The notes: generated by a model from the sequence alone, not told the origin. A stretch of 64,000 nucleotides of DNA from Enterobacter wuhouensis (GCF_004331265.1 NZ_SJOO01000005.1:62001-126000), one strand, 5' to 3'. Shown: positions 1 through 11,268, counted from the stretch's first letter. A program made the numbers and translations.

Positions 1-1571
1 AAGATGGAGGTGTAGCTGGTGTAGACGGACCAGGTATCGTCGATATCATAAATCAGCCCCGCATAAGGGGTGACGTCGTGGAATTTCGCGTTACGGATCT
101 CATCCGGCTTGCGCTCAAGGTTGTATTTTGCGCTCCATTCGGTGTAACGCGCGCCCAGAATCAAATGCAGTGGGTCAGCAAGAGAGAGGCGGGTTGCGGC
201 ATACGCGGATTTTTGACGAATAACATCGCGCTGGTAAAGCGCAAAATCCGACCAGGTTGGATTCGCCAGCTTACCGTTGTAGTCGTAAATGCTGCCGACA
301 TCCATCAAACCGTAGTTATCATTGACCGGATAGGAGTTGTCATAGCTGTTACGCTGACGGCTGTAGCTCCCGCCCAACATCAGCTCATGCTGGCGACCCA
401 GCAGATCGTATCCACCACGAACGAATGCGTCTACGGAGTCCTGCTTGCGTTCGCCGCGGTTCCATCCGCCCCATGCGCCCTGGAAGAGGGAAGCATCGTA
501 CAGGCCGGTTGCTTTGTCCGGATAACCATCAATGTACATCAGCTTGCTGTCGAAATTGGTTTCGGCATGCATGGCGTTAACCTTTGCCTCCCAGCCGTTG
601 TCAAAACGCTGCGTCAGGTTGGCAAAGACCTTAGTGGAGTCCTGGTTCGAGTACGTCCAGTCGGCGGCGGTGTTAAAGCCGCGGCGGAAATCTGTTTTAC
701 TGCCGTCGCTAAACATCGAAGGGAAACCGCCCCAGGTAGGGCTATCCTCTTCGCTTTCCTGATAGTCATAGCCCACAGAAAGCGTTGTAGAGTCAGTCAA
801 ATCGGCATCGACAACGCCGTACACAAACTTCTTACGGTAGTGATTACGCTCAACCCAGGAGTCTTTATCCTCATAGCCCGTGATGACGCGACCGCGCACG
901 TTGCCTGATTCGGTGAGAGGAGCCTGGAGATCCAGCACATAGCGCTGTTTATCCCAGCTGCCGTAGGTGGCGGATACCGAGCCCTTGAATTCTTTGCTGT
1001 CGGCGTGTTTGCGCACCATGTTGACGTAAGCAGAAGGGTTCCCCGTACCGCTCATTAAGCCTGCAGCGCCTCGAACCACTTCGATCTTATCGAAGATTGC
1101 GGTATCGCCCGCCGTATCACCAAAGTTCCAGCGGTTATCCAGGAACGTCGGCATATCCTCATAGGCAAAGTTACTGATGAAGAAGCCGCGTGCATAATAG
1201 TTTGTACGGCTGGTATCGATGCGGGATGCGCTCACGCCAGTCGTGTTATCCAGAACCTGCCCAATGGTGTTCAGCTCCTGGTCCTGCATACGTTGCTGGC
1301 TAATCACACTAACTGACTGCGGGATATCGCGTGGAACGAGTAACAGCTTGGTCCCGGTGGTGGTGGTTTTGACGCTGTAGTCTTGATCCTGTCCAGTGGA
1401 AGGATCCTGAGCGTTATCAAAACCGCCATCAACCACCACGGTATCTTCGTCAGCGGTGGCGGCGAAACTTACGGTTGGCGTCAATGCCATAGCAATACAG
1501 GCTGCCAGCAACGAAGGCGTTGCGACAGGCTGACGTTGCCCATCCCTGGTGTGATTAATGAAAGACATCAT
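1..1571 (-). CDS. fhuE: FhuE-like TonB-dependent siderophore receptor (3' end cut by window edge)
   Basis: Outer-membrane receptor of the type that imports ferric coprogen and rhodotorulic acid with TonB energy. About 523 codons are visible; the C-terminal part of the barrel lies outside the window. Reading the minus strand from tandem ATGs at 1571/1568 gives a signal peptide, a plug with DIPQSVSVISQQRM, then EVVRGAAGLMSGTGNPSA and NMVRKHA, and barrel strands such as HLILGARYTEW, all close to E. coli FhuE as I remember it. The position next to hinT also matches E. coli. It is probably Fur-regulated (see 1664-1682). Another hydroxamate receptor is possible, but sequence and synteny agree on FhuE. 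Confidence 0.87.
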   Translation of the reverse strand, partial: MMSFINHTRDGQRQPVATPSLLAACIAMALTPTVSFAATADEDTVVVDGGFDNAQDPSTGQDQDYSVKTTTTGTKLLLVPRDIPQSVSVISQQRMQDQELNTIGQVLDNTTGVSASRIDTSRTNYYARGFFISNFAYEDMPTFLDNRWNFGDTAGDTAIFDKIEVVRGAAGLMSGTGNPSAYVNMVRKHADSKEFKGSVSATYGSWDKQRYVLDLQAPLTESGNVRGRVITGYEDKDSWVERNHYRKKFVYGVVDADLTDSTTLSVGYDYQESEEDSPTWGGFPSMFSDGSKTDFRRGFNTAADWTYSNQDSTKVFANLTQRFDNGWEAKVNAMHAETNFDSKLMYIDGYPDKATGLYDASLFQGAWGGWNRGERKQDSVDAFVRGGYDLLGRQHELMLGGSYSRQRNSYDNSYPVNDNYGLMDVGSIYDYNGKLANPTWSDFALYQRDVIRQKSAYAATRLSLADPLHLILGARYTEWSAKYNLERKPDEIRNAKFHDVTPYAGLIYDIDDTWSVYTSYTSI

Positions 1572-1663
1572 CAAACCCTTAATAATGGTGAAGGTTATAT
1601 GCATCAGTCCCGCTAGCACGGGCTGAGGTCGTTTTCTATGTTAAAAATGCGCATGAAAATGCA

Positions 1664-1682
1664 AATGCGAAATATACGCATT
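1664..1682 (-). promoter_or_regulatory. Putative Fur box upstream of fhuE
   Basis: A 19-bp imperfect palindrome with six-base arms AATGCG and CGCATT lies about 95 bases upstream of the fhuE start. The same string TGCAAATGCGAA also occurs upstream of the IutA-like receptor at about 10319-10330. It fits the GAAAT/AAATGC-rich style of Fur sites but not the strict 19-mer consensus, so the call rests on position and the shared motif. Confidence 0.4.
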
Positions 1683-1920
1683 GTGATTATCGCTGTAAAC
1701 AGATGTGTCAGGCGGAACTGAAATATTGTTTCAGGGAAATCTGTTGCGGGAGCGGTTACTCTCCAGCCAGCTACAGGGCAAACAGGAAAGAAATCGTGGG
1801 AGAAGGTTGAAAGGACAGGAGAATCTCGCTCATACTCTTGAGTTATGTCACACGGTAATAAAGACAATGTGTGCTAATAGCGGACGCACCACGCCAGATT
1901 AATCAAAAAAGGAAAAGGTC

Positions 1921-2280
1921 ATGGCTGAAGAAACCATTTTCAGTAAAATTATTCGCCGCGAAATCCCGTCGGATATTGTTTATCAGGATGAACTGGTGAC
2001 GGCCTTCCGGGACATTTCCCCGCAGGCACCGACGCATATCCTTATTATCCCCAACATTCTGATTCCGACCGTGAATGACGTAAAAACTGAGCATGAAGTG
2101 GCGTTAGGCCGTATGCTGACAGTGGCCGCGAAAATTGCCGAGCAGGAAGGCATTGCTGAAGACGGTTACCGGCTGATCATGAACTGCAATCGCCACGGCG
2201 GCCAGGAAGTTTATCACATTCACATGCATCTGCTGGGCGGACGTCCTCTGGGACCGATGCTGGCACATAAAGGTCTTTAA
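1921..2280 (+). CDS. hinT: HinT purine nucleoside phosphoramidase (HIT family)
   Basis: Cytosolic HIT-superfamily hydrolase that cleaves adenosine 5'-phosphoramidates and acyl-adenylates. The 119-residue protein carries the histidine triad HIHMHLL near residue 100, and full length equals the E. coli protein. The ATG at 1921 follows a purine-rich ribosome site (AAGGAAAAGG). It leads a tight co-directional run with ycfL, lpoB, thiK and nagZ, one base separating its stop from the ycfL start. Confidence 0.96.
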   Translation: MAEETIFSKIIRREIPSDIVYQDELVTAFRDISPQAPTHILIIPNILIPTVNDVKTEHEVALGRMLTVAAKIAEQEGIAEDGYRLIMNCNRHGGQEVYHIHMHLLGGRPLGPMLAHKGL

Positions 2281-2281
2281 C

Positions 2282-2656
2282 ATGCTTAAAGGGCGTATTG
2301 CGGCGATGATAGTAACAATGACGATCGTTGGGTGCAGCGCACGTCCGGCGATCCCGGTCAGTGATGAACAAACGCTGGTAATGGAATCTTCCGTGCTGGC
2401 TGCGGGTATTACGGCGGAACAACCCGCATTGACCATCAGTGAAATCGAGTCTTCTGCCTCCTCTACGCTCTTTAACGAAAGACACGAACCCGTGACGGTG
2501 CACTATCGTTTCTACTGGTACGACGTAAGAGGTCTTGAAATGCACCCGCTTGAAGCGCCGCGCAGCGTCACCGTTCCGGCTGGAAAATCGGTAACGCTCT
2601 ATGGCAGCGCCAACTATCTGGGTGCGCATAAGGTAAGACTTTATCTTTATCTCTAA
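2282..2656 (+). CDS. ycfL: YcfL family lipoprotein
   Basis: Small predicted lipoprotein of 124 residues and unknown function. The N-terminus has a hydrophobic stretch ending in IVGC (lipobox, Cys19), so mature protein should be lipid-anchored. The C-terminal half (HYRFYWYDVRGLEMHPLEAPRSV, and a terminal SANYLGAHKVRL) matches E. coli YcfL closely, while the region just after the lipobox is divergent. It sits between hinT and lpoB and is probably translated from the same mRNA. Confidence 0.9.
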   Translation: MLKGRIAAMIVTMTIVGCSARPAIPVSDEQTLVMESSVLAAGITAEQPALTISEIESSASSTLFNERHEPVTVHYRFYWYDVRGLEMHPLEAPRSVTVPAGKSVTLYGSANYLGAHKVRLYLYL

Positions 2657-2666
2657 GGGGTGAACC

Positions 2667-3294
2667 TTGATTAAAAATATGAGCCGCTATGCGCTCGTGA
2701 CAGCTTTTGCACTGTTCCTTGCTGGGTGCGTGACGCGCACGGAAGAACCTGCACCTGTGGATCAGGCTAAGCCGGGGACGGAACAGCCGACGCAGCCAAC
2801 GCAGCCGCAGCCAACCGTGCCGTCCGTACCGTCCATTCCGGCACAGCCTGGCCCGATTGAACATCCGGACCAGACGTCTCAGCCAGCACCACGCGTGCGT
2901 CATTATGACTGGAATGGCGCAATGCAGCCGATGGTGGGCAAAATGCTGCAGGCGCAGGGCGTAACGGCGGGTAGCGTCCTGCTGGTGGACAGCGTTAATA
3001 ACCGCACTAACGGCTCCCTGAACGCCGGTGAAGCGACGGATACGCTGCGCAATGCGCTGGCAAACAACGGTAAATTCACGCTGGTTTCGACCCAGCAGCT
3101 GGCGGTCGCCAAACAGCAGCTCGGCCTGTCCCCGCAGGACAGCCTCGGTTCGCGCAGCAAGGCGATCGGTATCGCGCGTAACGTTGGCGCACAGTACGTG
3201 CTGTACTCTAACGCCACCGGGAACGTAAATACGCCAGCGCTGCAGATGCAGCTGATGCTGGTTCAGACGGGCGAAATTATCTGGTCGGGTAAAG

Positions 3295-3314
<20 letters not shown>
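2667..3314 (+). CDS. lpoB: LpoB, outer-membrane lipoprotein activator of PBP1B
   Basis: Activates the peptidoglycan synthase PBP1B (MrcB) from the outer membrane. Lipobox LAGC near residue 20, then a long Pro/Gln-rich flexible linker (about residues 25-75) needed to span the periplasm, then a folded domain starting at [11 protein letters not shown] and ending GKGAVTQQ, all as in E. coli LpoB. I chose the TTG at 2667 because AAGGGG lies six bases upstream; the alternative ATG at 2679 is 18 bases away. Its end overlaps thiK by 20 bases. Confidence 0.93.
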
Positions 3315-5156
<1,842 letters not shown>

Positions 5157-5188
5157 ACCCCCGGAAGGCGTAGCGTGGTGAGAAGACA

Positions 5189-5731
5189 ATGATCATCTAT
5201 TTGCACGGTTTTGACTCAAACAGCCCAGGTAATCATGAGAAGGTGTTACAGCTGCAGTTCATCGATCCGGATGTACGGCTGATTAGCTACAGCACGCGCC
5301 ATCCGAAGCATGATATGCAGCATTTGCTCAAAGAAGTGGACAAGATGCTGCAGCTCAACGTCGACGATCGTCCGCTGATTTGCGGCGTCGGTCTGGGCGG
5401 ATACTGGGCTGAGCGTATCGGTTTTTTATGCGATATGCGCCAGGTGATTTTCAACCCGAACCTGTTCCCGAATGAGAACATGGAGGGCAAAATCGACCGC
5501 CCGGAAGAGTATGCCGATATTGCCACAAAATGCGTGAGCAACTTCCGGGAAAAGAACCGCGACCGTTGTCTGGTGATCCTTTCCCGCAATGACGAAGCGC
5601 TCAGCAGCACCCGCGCCGCGGAACTGCTGCACCACTATTATGAAATTGTCTGGGACGAAGAGCAGAGCCACAAGTTCAAGAACATATCCCCGCATCTGCA
5701 GCGCATTAAGGCCTTTAAAACGCTGGGCTAA
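5189..5731 (+). CDS. ycfP: YcfP, UPF0227 alpha/beta-hydrolase-fold protein
   Basis: Predicted esterase-like protein of 180 residues and uncertain substrate. It begins [18 protein letters not shown], the HGF...S oxyanion region of this family, and has [13 protein letters not shown] in place of the usual G-x-S-x-G elbow, so the nucleophile Ser is replaced by Gly-type residues. Length and position after nagZ are as in E. coli. A strong terminator follows. Confidence 0.92.
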   Translation: MIIYLHGFDSNSPGNHEKVLQLQFIDPDVRLISYSTRHPKHDMQHLLKEVDKMLQLNVDDRPLICGVGLGGYWAERIGFLCDMRQVIFNPNLFPNENMEGKIDRPEEYADIATKCVSNFREKNRDRCLVILSRNDEALSSTRAAELLHHYYEIVWDEEQSHKFKNISPHLQRIKAFKTLG

Positions 5732-5751
5732 GATCCGCACTGAAAATGTAC

Positions 5752-5787
5752 AAGCCCGGCCGCGTAAGCGAGCCGGGCTTTCTTTTT
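5752..5787 (+). terminator. Rho-independent terminator after ycfP
   Basis: Nine-base arms AAGCCCGGC and GCCGGGCTT enclose an 11-base loop and are followed by TCTTTTT. It closes the hinT-ycfP run. Confidence 0.88.
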
Positions 5788-5820
5788 GTCCAGAATTGTC
5801 TACTTTTAAGCCATCAAAAC

Positions 5821-5834
5821 TTGATGCATATCAA
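5821..5834 (+). promoter_or_regulatory. FNR box upstream of ndh
   Basis: TTGATGCATATCAA matches the FNR consensus TTGAT-N4-ATCAA at every fixed base. It lies about 40 bases upstream of a likely -10 around 5863 (TTATTC), a position expected for repression. FNR repression of ndh under anaerobiosis is established in E. coli, and the flanking bases (TTTTGGTATGACCAATGC) look conserved. Confidence 0.88.
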
Positions 5835-5969
5835 TTTTGGTATGACCAATGCGCCTGACGTGTTATTCTCAATTCACCTGAATGGTTTCAGTGCTGTAAC
5901 CTGTTGTTAATTAAGGGTTATTTTTATAACTTTTAATTAACAATTGGTTAATAATTTGAGGGGGTCACG

Positions 5970-7274
5970 TTGACTACGCCATTGAAAAAGATAGTGATTG
6001 TAGGCGGTGGTGCTGGCGGGCTGGAGCTGGCGACACAGCTGGGCAAGAAGCTCGGTCGCGGTAAGAAAGCCAAAATTACGCTGGTGGATCGTAACCACAG
6101 CCACCTGTGGAAGCCGCTGCTGCACGAAGTGGCGACCGGATCTCTGGATGAAGGCGTGGATGCGCTAAGCTATCTGGCGCACGCGCGCAATCACCATTTC
6201 CAGTTCCAGCTGGGTTCCGTGGTGGACATCAACCGTGAAAGCAAAACCATTACCCTGGCCGAGCTGCGTGACGAAAAAGGCGAGCTGCTGGTGCCTGAAC
6301 GCAAGCTGCCGTATGACACGCTGGTGATGGCGCTGGGCAGTACCTCTAACGACTTCAACACGCCGGGTGTGAAAGAGCATTGCATTTTCCTGGATAACCC
6401 GCACCAGGCGCGTCGTTTCCATCAGGAAATGCTGAACCTGTTCCTGAAGTACACCAGTAACATGGGCGCGAACGGCAAGGTGAACATTGCCATTGTCGGC
6501 GGTGGCGCGACGGGCGTGGAGCTGTCTGCCGAGCTGCACAATGCGGTAAAACAGCTGCACAGCTACGGTTACAAGGGCTTAACCAACGACGCGCTGAACG
6601 TGACGCTGGTGGAAGCGGGCGAGCGTATTCTGCCTGCACTGCCGCCGCGTATCTCTGGCGCAGCCCACAGCGAGCTGACCAAACTGGGCGTACGTGTTCT
6701 GACGCAAACCATGGTGACCAGCGCGGATGCCGGTGGCCTGCATACCAAAGATGGTGAGTACATCGAAGCAGACCTGATGGTCTGGGCGGCGGGTATTAAG
6801 GCACCTGACTTCATGAAGGATATCGGTGGCCTGGAAACGAACCGTATCAACCAGCTGGTGACCGAGCCGACGCTGCAAACCACGCGCGATCCGGACATTT
6901 ACGCCATCGGCGACTGCGCGTCCTGCGCGCGTCCGGAAGGCGGATTTGTGCCTCCGCGCGCGCAGGCGGCGCACCAGATGGCAAGCCTCGTGCTGCACAA
7001 CATTCTGGCGCAGAGCAAAGGCAAACCGATGAAGGCGTACGTCTATAAAGATCACGGCTCGCTGGTGTCGCTCTCTAACTTCTCCACCGTCGGTAGCCTG
7101 ATGGGCAACCTGATGCGCGGATCGATGATGGTGGAAGGGCGCATCGCTCGCTTCGTGTACATCTCACTGTACCGTATGCACCAGATTGCGCTGCACGGCT
7201 ACTTTAAAACCGGCCTGATGATGCTGGTTGGCCGCATCAACCGCGTTATCCGCCCGCGCCTGAAGCTGCATTAA
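5970..7274 (+). CDS. ndh: Ndh, NADH dehydrogenase type II
   Basis: Single-subunit, non-proton-pumping FAD enzyme that passes electrons from NADH to quinone at the inner membrane. Two Rossmann motifs are visible: [14 protein letters not shown] at the N-terminus for FAD and [14 protein letters not shown] near residue 172 for NADH. The AIGDCAS motif near residue 311 contacts FAD, and a basic, amphipathic C-terminus fits membrane attachment. The start is TTG at 5970 after GAGGGGGTC, the same unusual start used by E. coli. Length 434 is normal. Confidence 0.97.
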   Translation: MTTPLKKIVIVGGGAGGLELATQLGKKLGRGKKAKITLVDRNHSHLWKPLLHEVATGSLDEGVDALSYLAHARNHHFQFQLGSVVDINRESKTITLAELRDEKGELLVPERKLPYDTLVMALGSTSNDFNTPGVKEHCIFLDNPHQARRFHQEMLNLFLKYTSNMGANGKVNIAIVGGGATGVELSAELHNAVKQLHSYGYKGLTNDALNVTLVEAGERILPALPPRISGAAHSELTKLGVRVLTQTMVTSADAGGLHTKDGEYIEADLMVWAAGIKAPDFMKDIGGLETNRINQLVTEPTLQTTRDPDIYAIGDCASCARPEGGFVPPRAQAAHQMASLVLHNILAQSKGKPMKAYVYKDHGSLVSLSNFSTVGSLMGNLMRGSMMVEGRIARFVYISLYRMHQIALHGYFKTGLMMLVGRINRVIRPRLKLH

Positions 7275-7281
7275 TCCTCTC

Positions 7282-7308
7282 CCCCTCCGGGCTTCCGGAG
7301 GGGTTTTT
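7282..7308 (+). terminator. Rho-independent terminator after ndh
   Basis: CCCCTCCGG and CCGGAGGGG enclose GCTT and are followed by five T, eight bases after the ndh stop. Confidence 0.9.
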
Positions 7309-7453
7309 AGCATATCGTGCTGCACATCGCCCATTGAGTGCTTAAGAGTTCTCTTAAATACAAATCCCCCCTCCGTTTTGATCCTTTATCTGATTGGCGA
7401 ACACCGTCCTTCATTGCAAAATTGTTACCAATAGCAACAAAGGAGGAAGTCCC

Positions 7454-7993
7454 GTGAATAAATCAATGTTGGCGGGTATAGGGATTGGCGTCGCTGCTGC
7501 GTTAGGTGTGGCTGCCGTTGCCAGTCTCAACGTACTTGATCGTGGCCCGCAGTATGCGCAGGTTGTGTCCGCAACCCCGATTAAAGAAAGTGTTAAAACG
7601 CCGCGTCAGGAGTGCCGCAACGTTGCGGTGACGCACCGTCGTCCGGTTCAGGATGAAAACCGCATTGCCGGTTCTGTGCTGGGTGCGGTAGCCGGTGGCG
7701 TCATTGGCCATCAGTTTGGCGGCGGCCGGGGTAAAGACGTTGCGACCGTAGTTGGCGCGTTGGGCGGCGGCTATGCCGGTAACCAGGTGCAGGGCGCGAT
7801 GCAGGATAACGACACCTACACCACCACTCAGCAGCGCTGCAAAACCGTCTATGACAAGTCGGAAAAAATGCTGGGTTACGACGTAACTTACAAAATTGGC
7901 GACCAGCAGGGCAAAATCCGCATGGACAAAGACCCGGGCACCCAGATCCCGCTGGACAGCAACGGTCAGCTGATACTGAACAATAAAGTGTAA
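7454..7993 (+). CDS. ycfJ: YcfJ, glycine-zipper 2TM-domain protein
   Basis: Membrane or envelope-associated protein of 179 residues and unknown role, linked to biofilm in E. coli. It has an N-terminal hydrophobic anchor (residues 5-25) and a glycine-zipper segment, GSVLGAVAGGVIGHQFGGG through GALGGGYAGN (about residues 75-110). I use the GTG at 7454, which follows AAAGGAGGAAG, rather than the upstream in-frame ATG at 7394, since E. coli starts here (MNKSMLAGIG). Confidence 0.93.
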   Translation: MNKSMLAGIGIGVAAALGVAAVASLNVLDRGPQYAQVVSATPIKESVKTPRQECRNVAVTHRRPVQDENRIAGSVLGAVAGGVIGHQFGGGRGKDVATVVGALGGGYAGNQVQGAMQDNDTYTTTQQRCKTVYDKSEKMLGYDVTYKIGDQQGKIRMDKDPGTQIPLDSNGQLILNNKV

Positions 7994-8013
7994 AAAAGCG
8001 GTTCTCTGAACTT

Positions 8014-8050
8014 AGCTCCTCAAGCGCTCAGGCTGAGGAGCTTTTTTTTT
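8014..8050. terminator. Terminator between convergent ycfJ and the IutA-like gene
   Basis: Nine-base arms AGCTCCTCA and TGAGGAGCT are followed by nine T on the plus strand. It sits six bases before the 3' end of the convergent receptor gene; the T tract favours the ycfJ direction. Confidence 0.85.
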
Positions 8051-8055
8051 GCCGC

Positions 8056-10260
8056 TTAGAACGTCAGCGCGTAGTTCAGACCAAAGGTGCGGCCCCGGCC
8101 TTTATACTCATATAACGCTGCGTTGCCGTAGTTTGGGCTATACAATAGCGGCGCGCGCTGCCCCCACACGGTGGTGTACTGTTTATCCAGCAGGTTTTCG
8201 ATGCTGAACGACAGTTTGCCCAGCGGCAGCTGATAGCTGCTCAGGAAATCAACGGTGTTGTAACCGTCAATTTTGTTCCCTGCCGCGTCGCTCAGATCGA
8301 AGGTCTGCTGAGTTTGCAGACGCAGGGTCCACGGCTCGGGCGCCCAGCCGACGTAGGCCGTCGCCTTCGACGGCGACGCCTGCGTCACGTCCCATTTTTC
8401 CCACGAGCCGTTGGTCTTAATCTCCGATTTCAGCACGTTAACGTTACCGCCAACGCTCCATACGCTATCAGGAATAAAGTAATCCACCGCGCCTTCCACG
8501 CCATAGATCCGCCGTTCCTGCGGGTTAACGTCGATAGTCATATCGGCGCGGTTGATGTCGATAGACTTGTCAGAGAGGGAGTAGTAGGCCGCAATCTGGG
8601 TGCGCAGGTTATTCCCGGTAAAGCGCCAGCCCAGCTCGTAGGAATCCACCTTGATACCTTCGAGCTGCGCGTCGCCAGGATTCACGCTCTTGATTAACGC
8701 CAAGTGACCCTGGGCATCCGGTTTTGCATAGGAACCGTTGCCGTAGTATTTGCCCGGGTCCGGCAGCTCAACGCCCTGTGAGAAATTAAACCAGACCTGC
8801 TGCTGCTCCGTGATATGCGCAAGGATCCCGGCGTTAAACAGCAGGTTGTCGTAATCGGTTTTGCCGCCCGGGATGGCGTCTGCCGACCTGGCCGTTCCGT
8901 TAGCGATTGCCTGCTGCTGTGAATAAGCAACAAAATCATCAACCCGATTTTCGGTCCACTGATAGCGAACGCCGCCGCTCAGGGTGAAAACATCATTGAT
9001 GTCGTAGCTGTTTTGCAGGAATGGCGCAACGTTGGTGATGCTGTAGCCCGGGTAACGGCCCGTTGTGTATTTGGACGCGTTGTTCATCCCGCCTGACGGC
9101 ACTGAGTTCGCCAGGTCAAAGAACATCTGGTTGGAATTAAAGGTTTCGTGGTCGGCATCAAGCCCCCAGGTCATCTGCCAGCCGTCCAGCGGCGTGCTGT
9201 TCAGCGTCAGCTTTGCGCCGTACTGATCGGTGTTTTGCTCCGAGGCCGAGAAGCTGGTGATGGTTTTTTTCTTTTGATCGACGGTCGGGAAGGGGTAAAA
9301 GCGCAGGGATTCGTCGCGATAGTAAATTTGCCCGACCAGCTCCTGCCCCCAGAAATCAGAGTCTGAATACTGCAGGCTGATCAGGTGGCGCTCGGTGCCC
9401 GGAATGCGGTCGGAGCTGAACCCGCTGCGGGTGCGCGCCGTTCCGTTCCCAAGCACCGCGCTCATGTTTTTATCCAGGTAAAGCCCGTAATCATCGTCGC
9501 CCTGGCTTTTATAGTACTGGGTCACGACCTGAAGCTGGCGCGTCTCGTCGATCTCGATCGTACCGGTTCCCATCACGTCCAGACGATCGGAGTGCTGTAA
9601 ACCAGTCTGGGTATTGTCGAAGGTGAGGGCATCGCCGTTACCGTCGTACCATCCGCCAAAACGCTGATAGGCCACGGACAGGCGTCCCGAGGCGTGGTCA
9701 TTTCCGCCGCTGACGGCTGCGGCAACACGTTCGTCGCGATCGTTACCGTTGTTAAAGCCGGTTTTGCCCCCCAGTTCCAGATCGACCTGCGTCTCTGGCT
9801 GCCCTTTTTTAGTCACGATATTGATCAGCCCGCCCGTACTGCCGCCGCCGTAGAGGGCTGTTGAACCGGAAATGACTTCAATATGATCGATGTTAAAGGG
9901 ATCGATGGAATCGAGCTGGCGGCTGTCGGTTCTCGAGGAGTTAAGGCGTACGCCATCCACCAGCACGACGATCACGCGGCCGCGCATATTCATGCCGTAG
10001 TTAGTTCGCCCCTGGCTGCTGACGTCCATCCCCGGGATCAATTGCCCAAGAATGTCCTTGAACTCTTTGCCGCCCTGAACCTGTTGTTCAATTTCCTGAC
10101 GTTCAATCACCCACGTGGTTTGCGCCATCTCCGCCACGGTGCGGTGGCTGCGGTTGGCGCTGACGATCAGGTTTTCTTCAGTGGTTTGTTCAGCGTAAAG
10201 CGGCATTGCCATAGCCAGCAATACCGGATTGAGCACCCAGAGGCTCTTTTTCATCATCAT
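8056..10260 (-). CDS. iutA: IutA-like TonB-dependent receptor (ferric aerobactin type)
   Basis: Outer-membrane receptor of 734 residues very similar along its length to plasmid pColV IutA (732 residues). A signal peptide ends near YAEQ; the TonB box is ENLIVSAN; the plug contains TVAEMAQTTWVIE, then MNMRGR and IEVISGSTALYGGGSTGG; the barrel ends GRGRTFGLNYALTF with the usual terminal Phe. No iucABCD synthesis genes are nearby, so it should scavenge aerobactin or a related hydroxamate made by others. E. coli K-12 has nothing between ycfJ and comR, so this is an insertion. A strong Fur box lies upstream. Exact ligand unproven. Confidence 0.88.
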   Translation of the reverse strand: MMMKKSLWVLNPVLLAMAMPLYAEQTTEENLIVSANRSHRTVAEMAQTTWVIERQEIEQQVQGGKEFKDILGQLIPGMDVSSQGRTNYGMNMRGRVIVVLVDGVRLNSSRTDSRQLDSIDPFNIDHIEVISGSTALYGGGSTGGLINIVTKKGQPETQVDLELGGKTGFNNGNDRDERVAAAVSGGNDHASGRLSVAYQRFGGWYDGNGDALTFDNTQTGLQHSDRLDVMGTGTIEIDETRQLQVVTQYYKSQGDDDYGLYLDKNMSAVLGNGTARTRSGFSSDRIPGTERHLISLQYSDSDFWGQELVGQIYYRDESLRFYPFPTVDQKKKTITSFSASEQNTDQYGAKLTLNSTPLDGWQMTWGLDADHETFNSNQMFFDLANSVPSGGMNNASKYTTGRYPGYSITNVAPFLQNSYDINDVFTLSGGVRYQWTENRVDDFVAYSQQQAIANGTARSADAIPGGKTDYDNLLFNAGILAHITEQQQVWFNFSQGVELPDPGKYYGNGSYAKPDAQGHLALIKSVNPGDAQLEGIKVDSYELGWRFTGNNLRTQIAAYYSLSDKSIDINRADMTIDVNPQERRIYGVEGAVDYFIPDSVWSVGGNVNVLKSEIKTNGSWEKWDVTQASPSKATAYVGWAPEPWTLRLQTQQTFDLSDAAGNKIDGYNTVDFLSSYQLPLGKLSFSIENLLDKQYTTVWGQRAPLLYSPNYGNAALYEYKGRGRTFGLNYALTF

Positions 10261-10336
10261 TCCTTATTGAGCATTCGCTCTTTTATTGGCAGGTCGTAGA
10301 AAAGCAAACAAAAAATATGCAAATGCGAATACTGCC

Positions 10337-10355
10337 GATAATAAAAAGCATTATC
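10337..10355 (-). promoter_or_regulatory. Fur box upstream of the IutA-like receptor
   Basis: GATAATAAAAAGCATTATC matches the 19-bp Fur consensus GATAATGATAATCATTATC at 16 positions. It is about 80 bases upstream of the receptor start. A second partial element AAATGCGAAT lies just downstream at 10321-10330. Confidence 0.82.
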
Positions 10356-10428
10356 AACCTGAGAGAAATTAGGGGTTGCGAAAACTCAGTAGGGAAGAAG
10401 CAAAAAGGGCGGCAAGCCGCCCTGAGGA

Positions 10429-11064
10429 TTAGATTTTGAGAAGCTCGGGCCACAGGCGCAGCGTGGTCCGGGTTATGCTTTGCAGTTTCTCCAGCGATGC
10501 GCCTTCACGAGCGCTGATCGACATACCCTGCAAAATACAGCTCAGGTATTGCGCCAGCTCCTGCGGACGGCAGTGCGCCGGAATTTCGCCGCGCTGCTGG
10601 CGCTGCGCCAGGAACGTGCTCAGCGTCTCTTCCTGCATGGCGTGGCGTGATTTCACCGTATTAGCGATCTCTTTAGAGGAGGCCGCAAGGGTGGCGGAGG
10701 TGTTAATCATAAAACAGCCCGCGGGCGTATCTTTGCTGGTAAAGCAGGTGGCGACGGCGCAGAAATAATCCTGCAGCGCCTGCTCGACGCTTTTTTCTTC
10801 ACAGAAGAGCTGGGCTTCGTGTTTCGCCGCAAAGCGCGAAATGTACCGGTCCAGTACTGCCCTGAACAGCCCCTCTTTATTCGTAAATTCTGCATACAGC
10901 GTCGGCGCTTTGGCTCCGGTGGCTTCCACCAGATCGGAGAGCGAGGTCGCTTCATACCCATGTTGCCAGAAGAGTGTCATGGCCTTATCAAGCGCTGCAT
11001 CCCTGTCGAACACTTTTGGTCGGCCACGGCTTTTCTTCGCGCAACTCGTGACGTCGGTTGTCAT
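10429..11064 (-). CDS. comR: ComR, TetR-family repressor of bhsA
   Basis: TetR-type regulator of 211 residues; in E. coli ComR is a copper-responsive repressor of the divergent gene bhsA (comC). The N-terminal HTH spans KSRGRPKVFDRDAALDKAMTLF to ATGAKAPTLYAEF; the C-terminal ligand domain includes two Cys in AVATCFTSKDTPAGCFM. Divergent placement from bhsA supports the role. Sequence similarity to E. coli ComR is clear over the whole length as I recall it. Confidence 0.9.
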   Translation of the reverse strand: MTTDVTSCAKKSRGRPKVFDRDAALDKAMTLFWQHGYEATSLSDLVEATGAKAPTLYAEFTNKEGLFRAVLDRYISRFAAKHEAQLFCEEKSVEQALQDYFCAVATCFTSKDTPAGCFMINTSATLAASSKEIANTVKSRHAMQEETLSTFLAQRQQRGEIPAHCRPQELAQYLSCILQGMSISAREGASLEKLQSITRTTLRLWPELLKI

Positions 11065-11214
11065 TTGCCGTTGGTCCTCTGTTGGTTTAGTGAATGACCA
11101 TTATAAAAATAAACCACATTCGTAACCAGCGCTGTTTTCTTAAAAATAAATTAATCCTATGGTTATGAAAATTAACGAAATTAAAAATAAGTTAACGGTC
11201 GTTATAAAAAGATG

Positions 11215-11268
11215 TTGACGTGTGACCTGGATCACATCTATCATTTACCTATCGATCGTTAAGTAAAT
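11215..11268 (+). promoter_or_regulatory. bhsA promoter with embedded CRP-type site and candidate ComR operator
   Basis: A -35 TTGACG (11215-11220) and -10 TATCAT (11239-11244) are 18 bases apart. The spacer contains TGTGACCTGGATCACA (11221-11236), a perfect TGTGA-N6-TCACA CRP palindrome, in a position where binding would block polymerase. Overlapping the start region is an inverted repeat, ATTTAC at 11243 and GTAAAT at 11263, a plausible ComR operator. Sites are seen; the regulatory roles are inferred. Confidence 0.62.
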
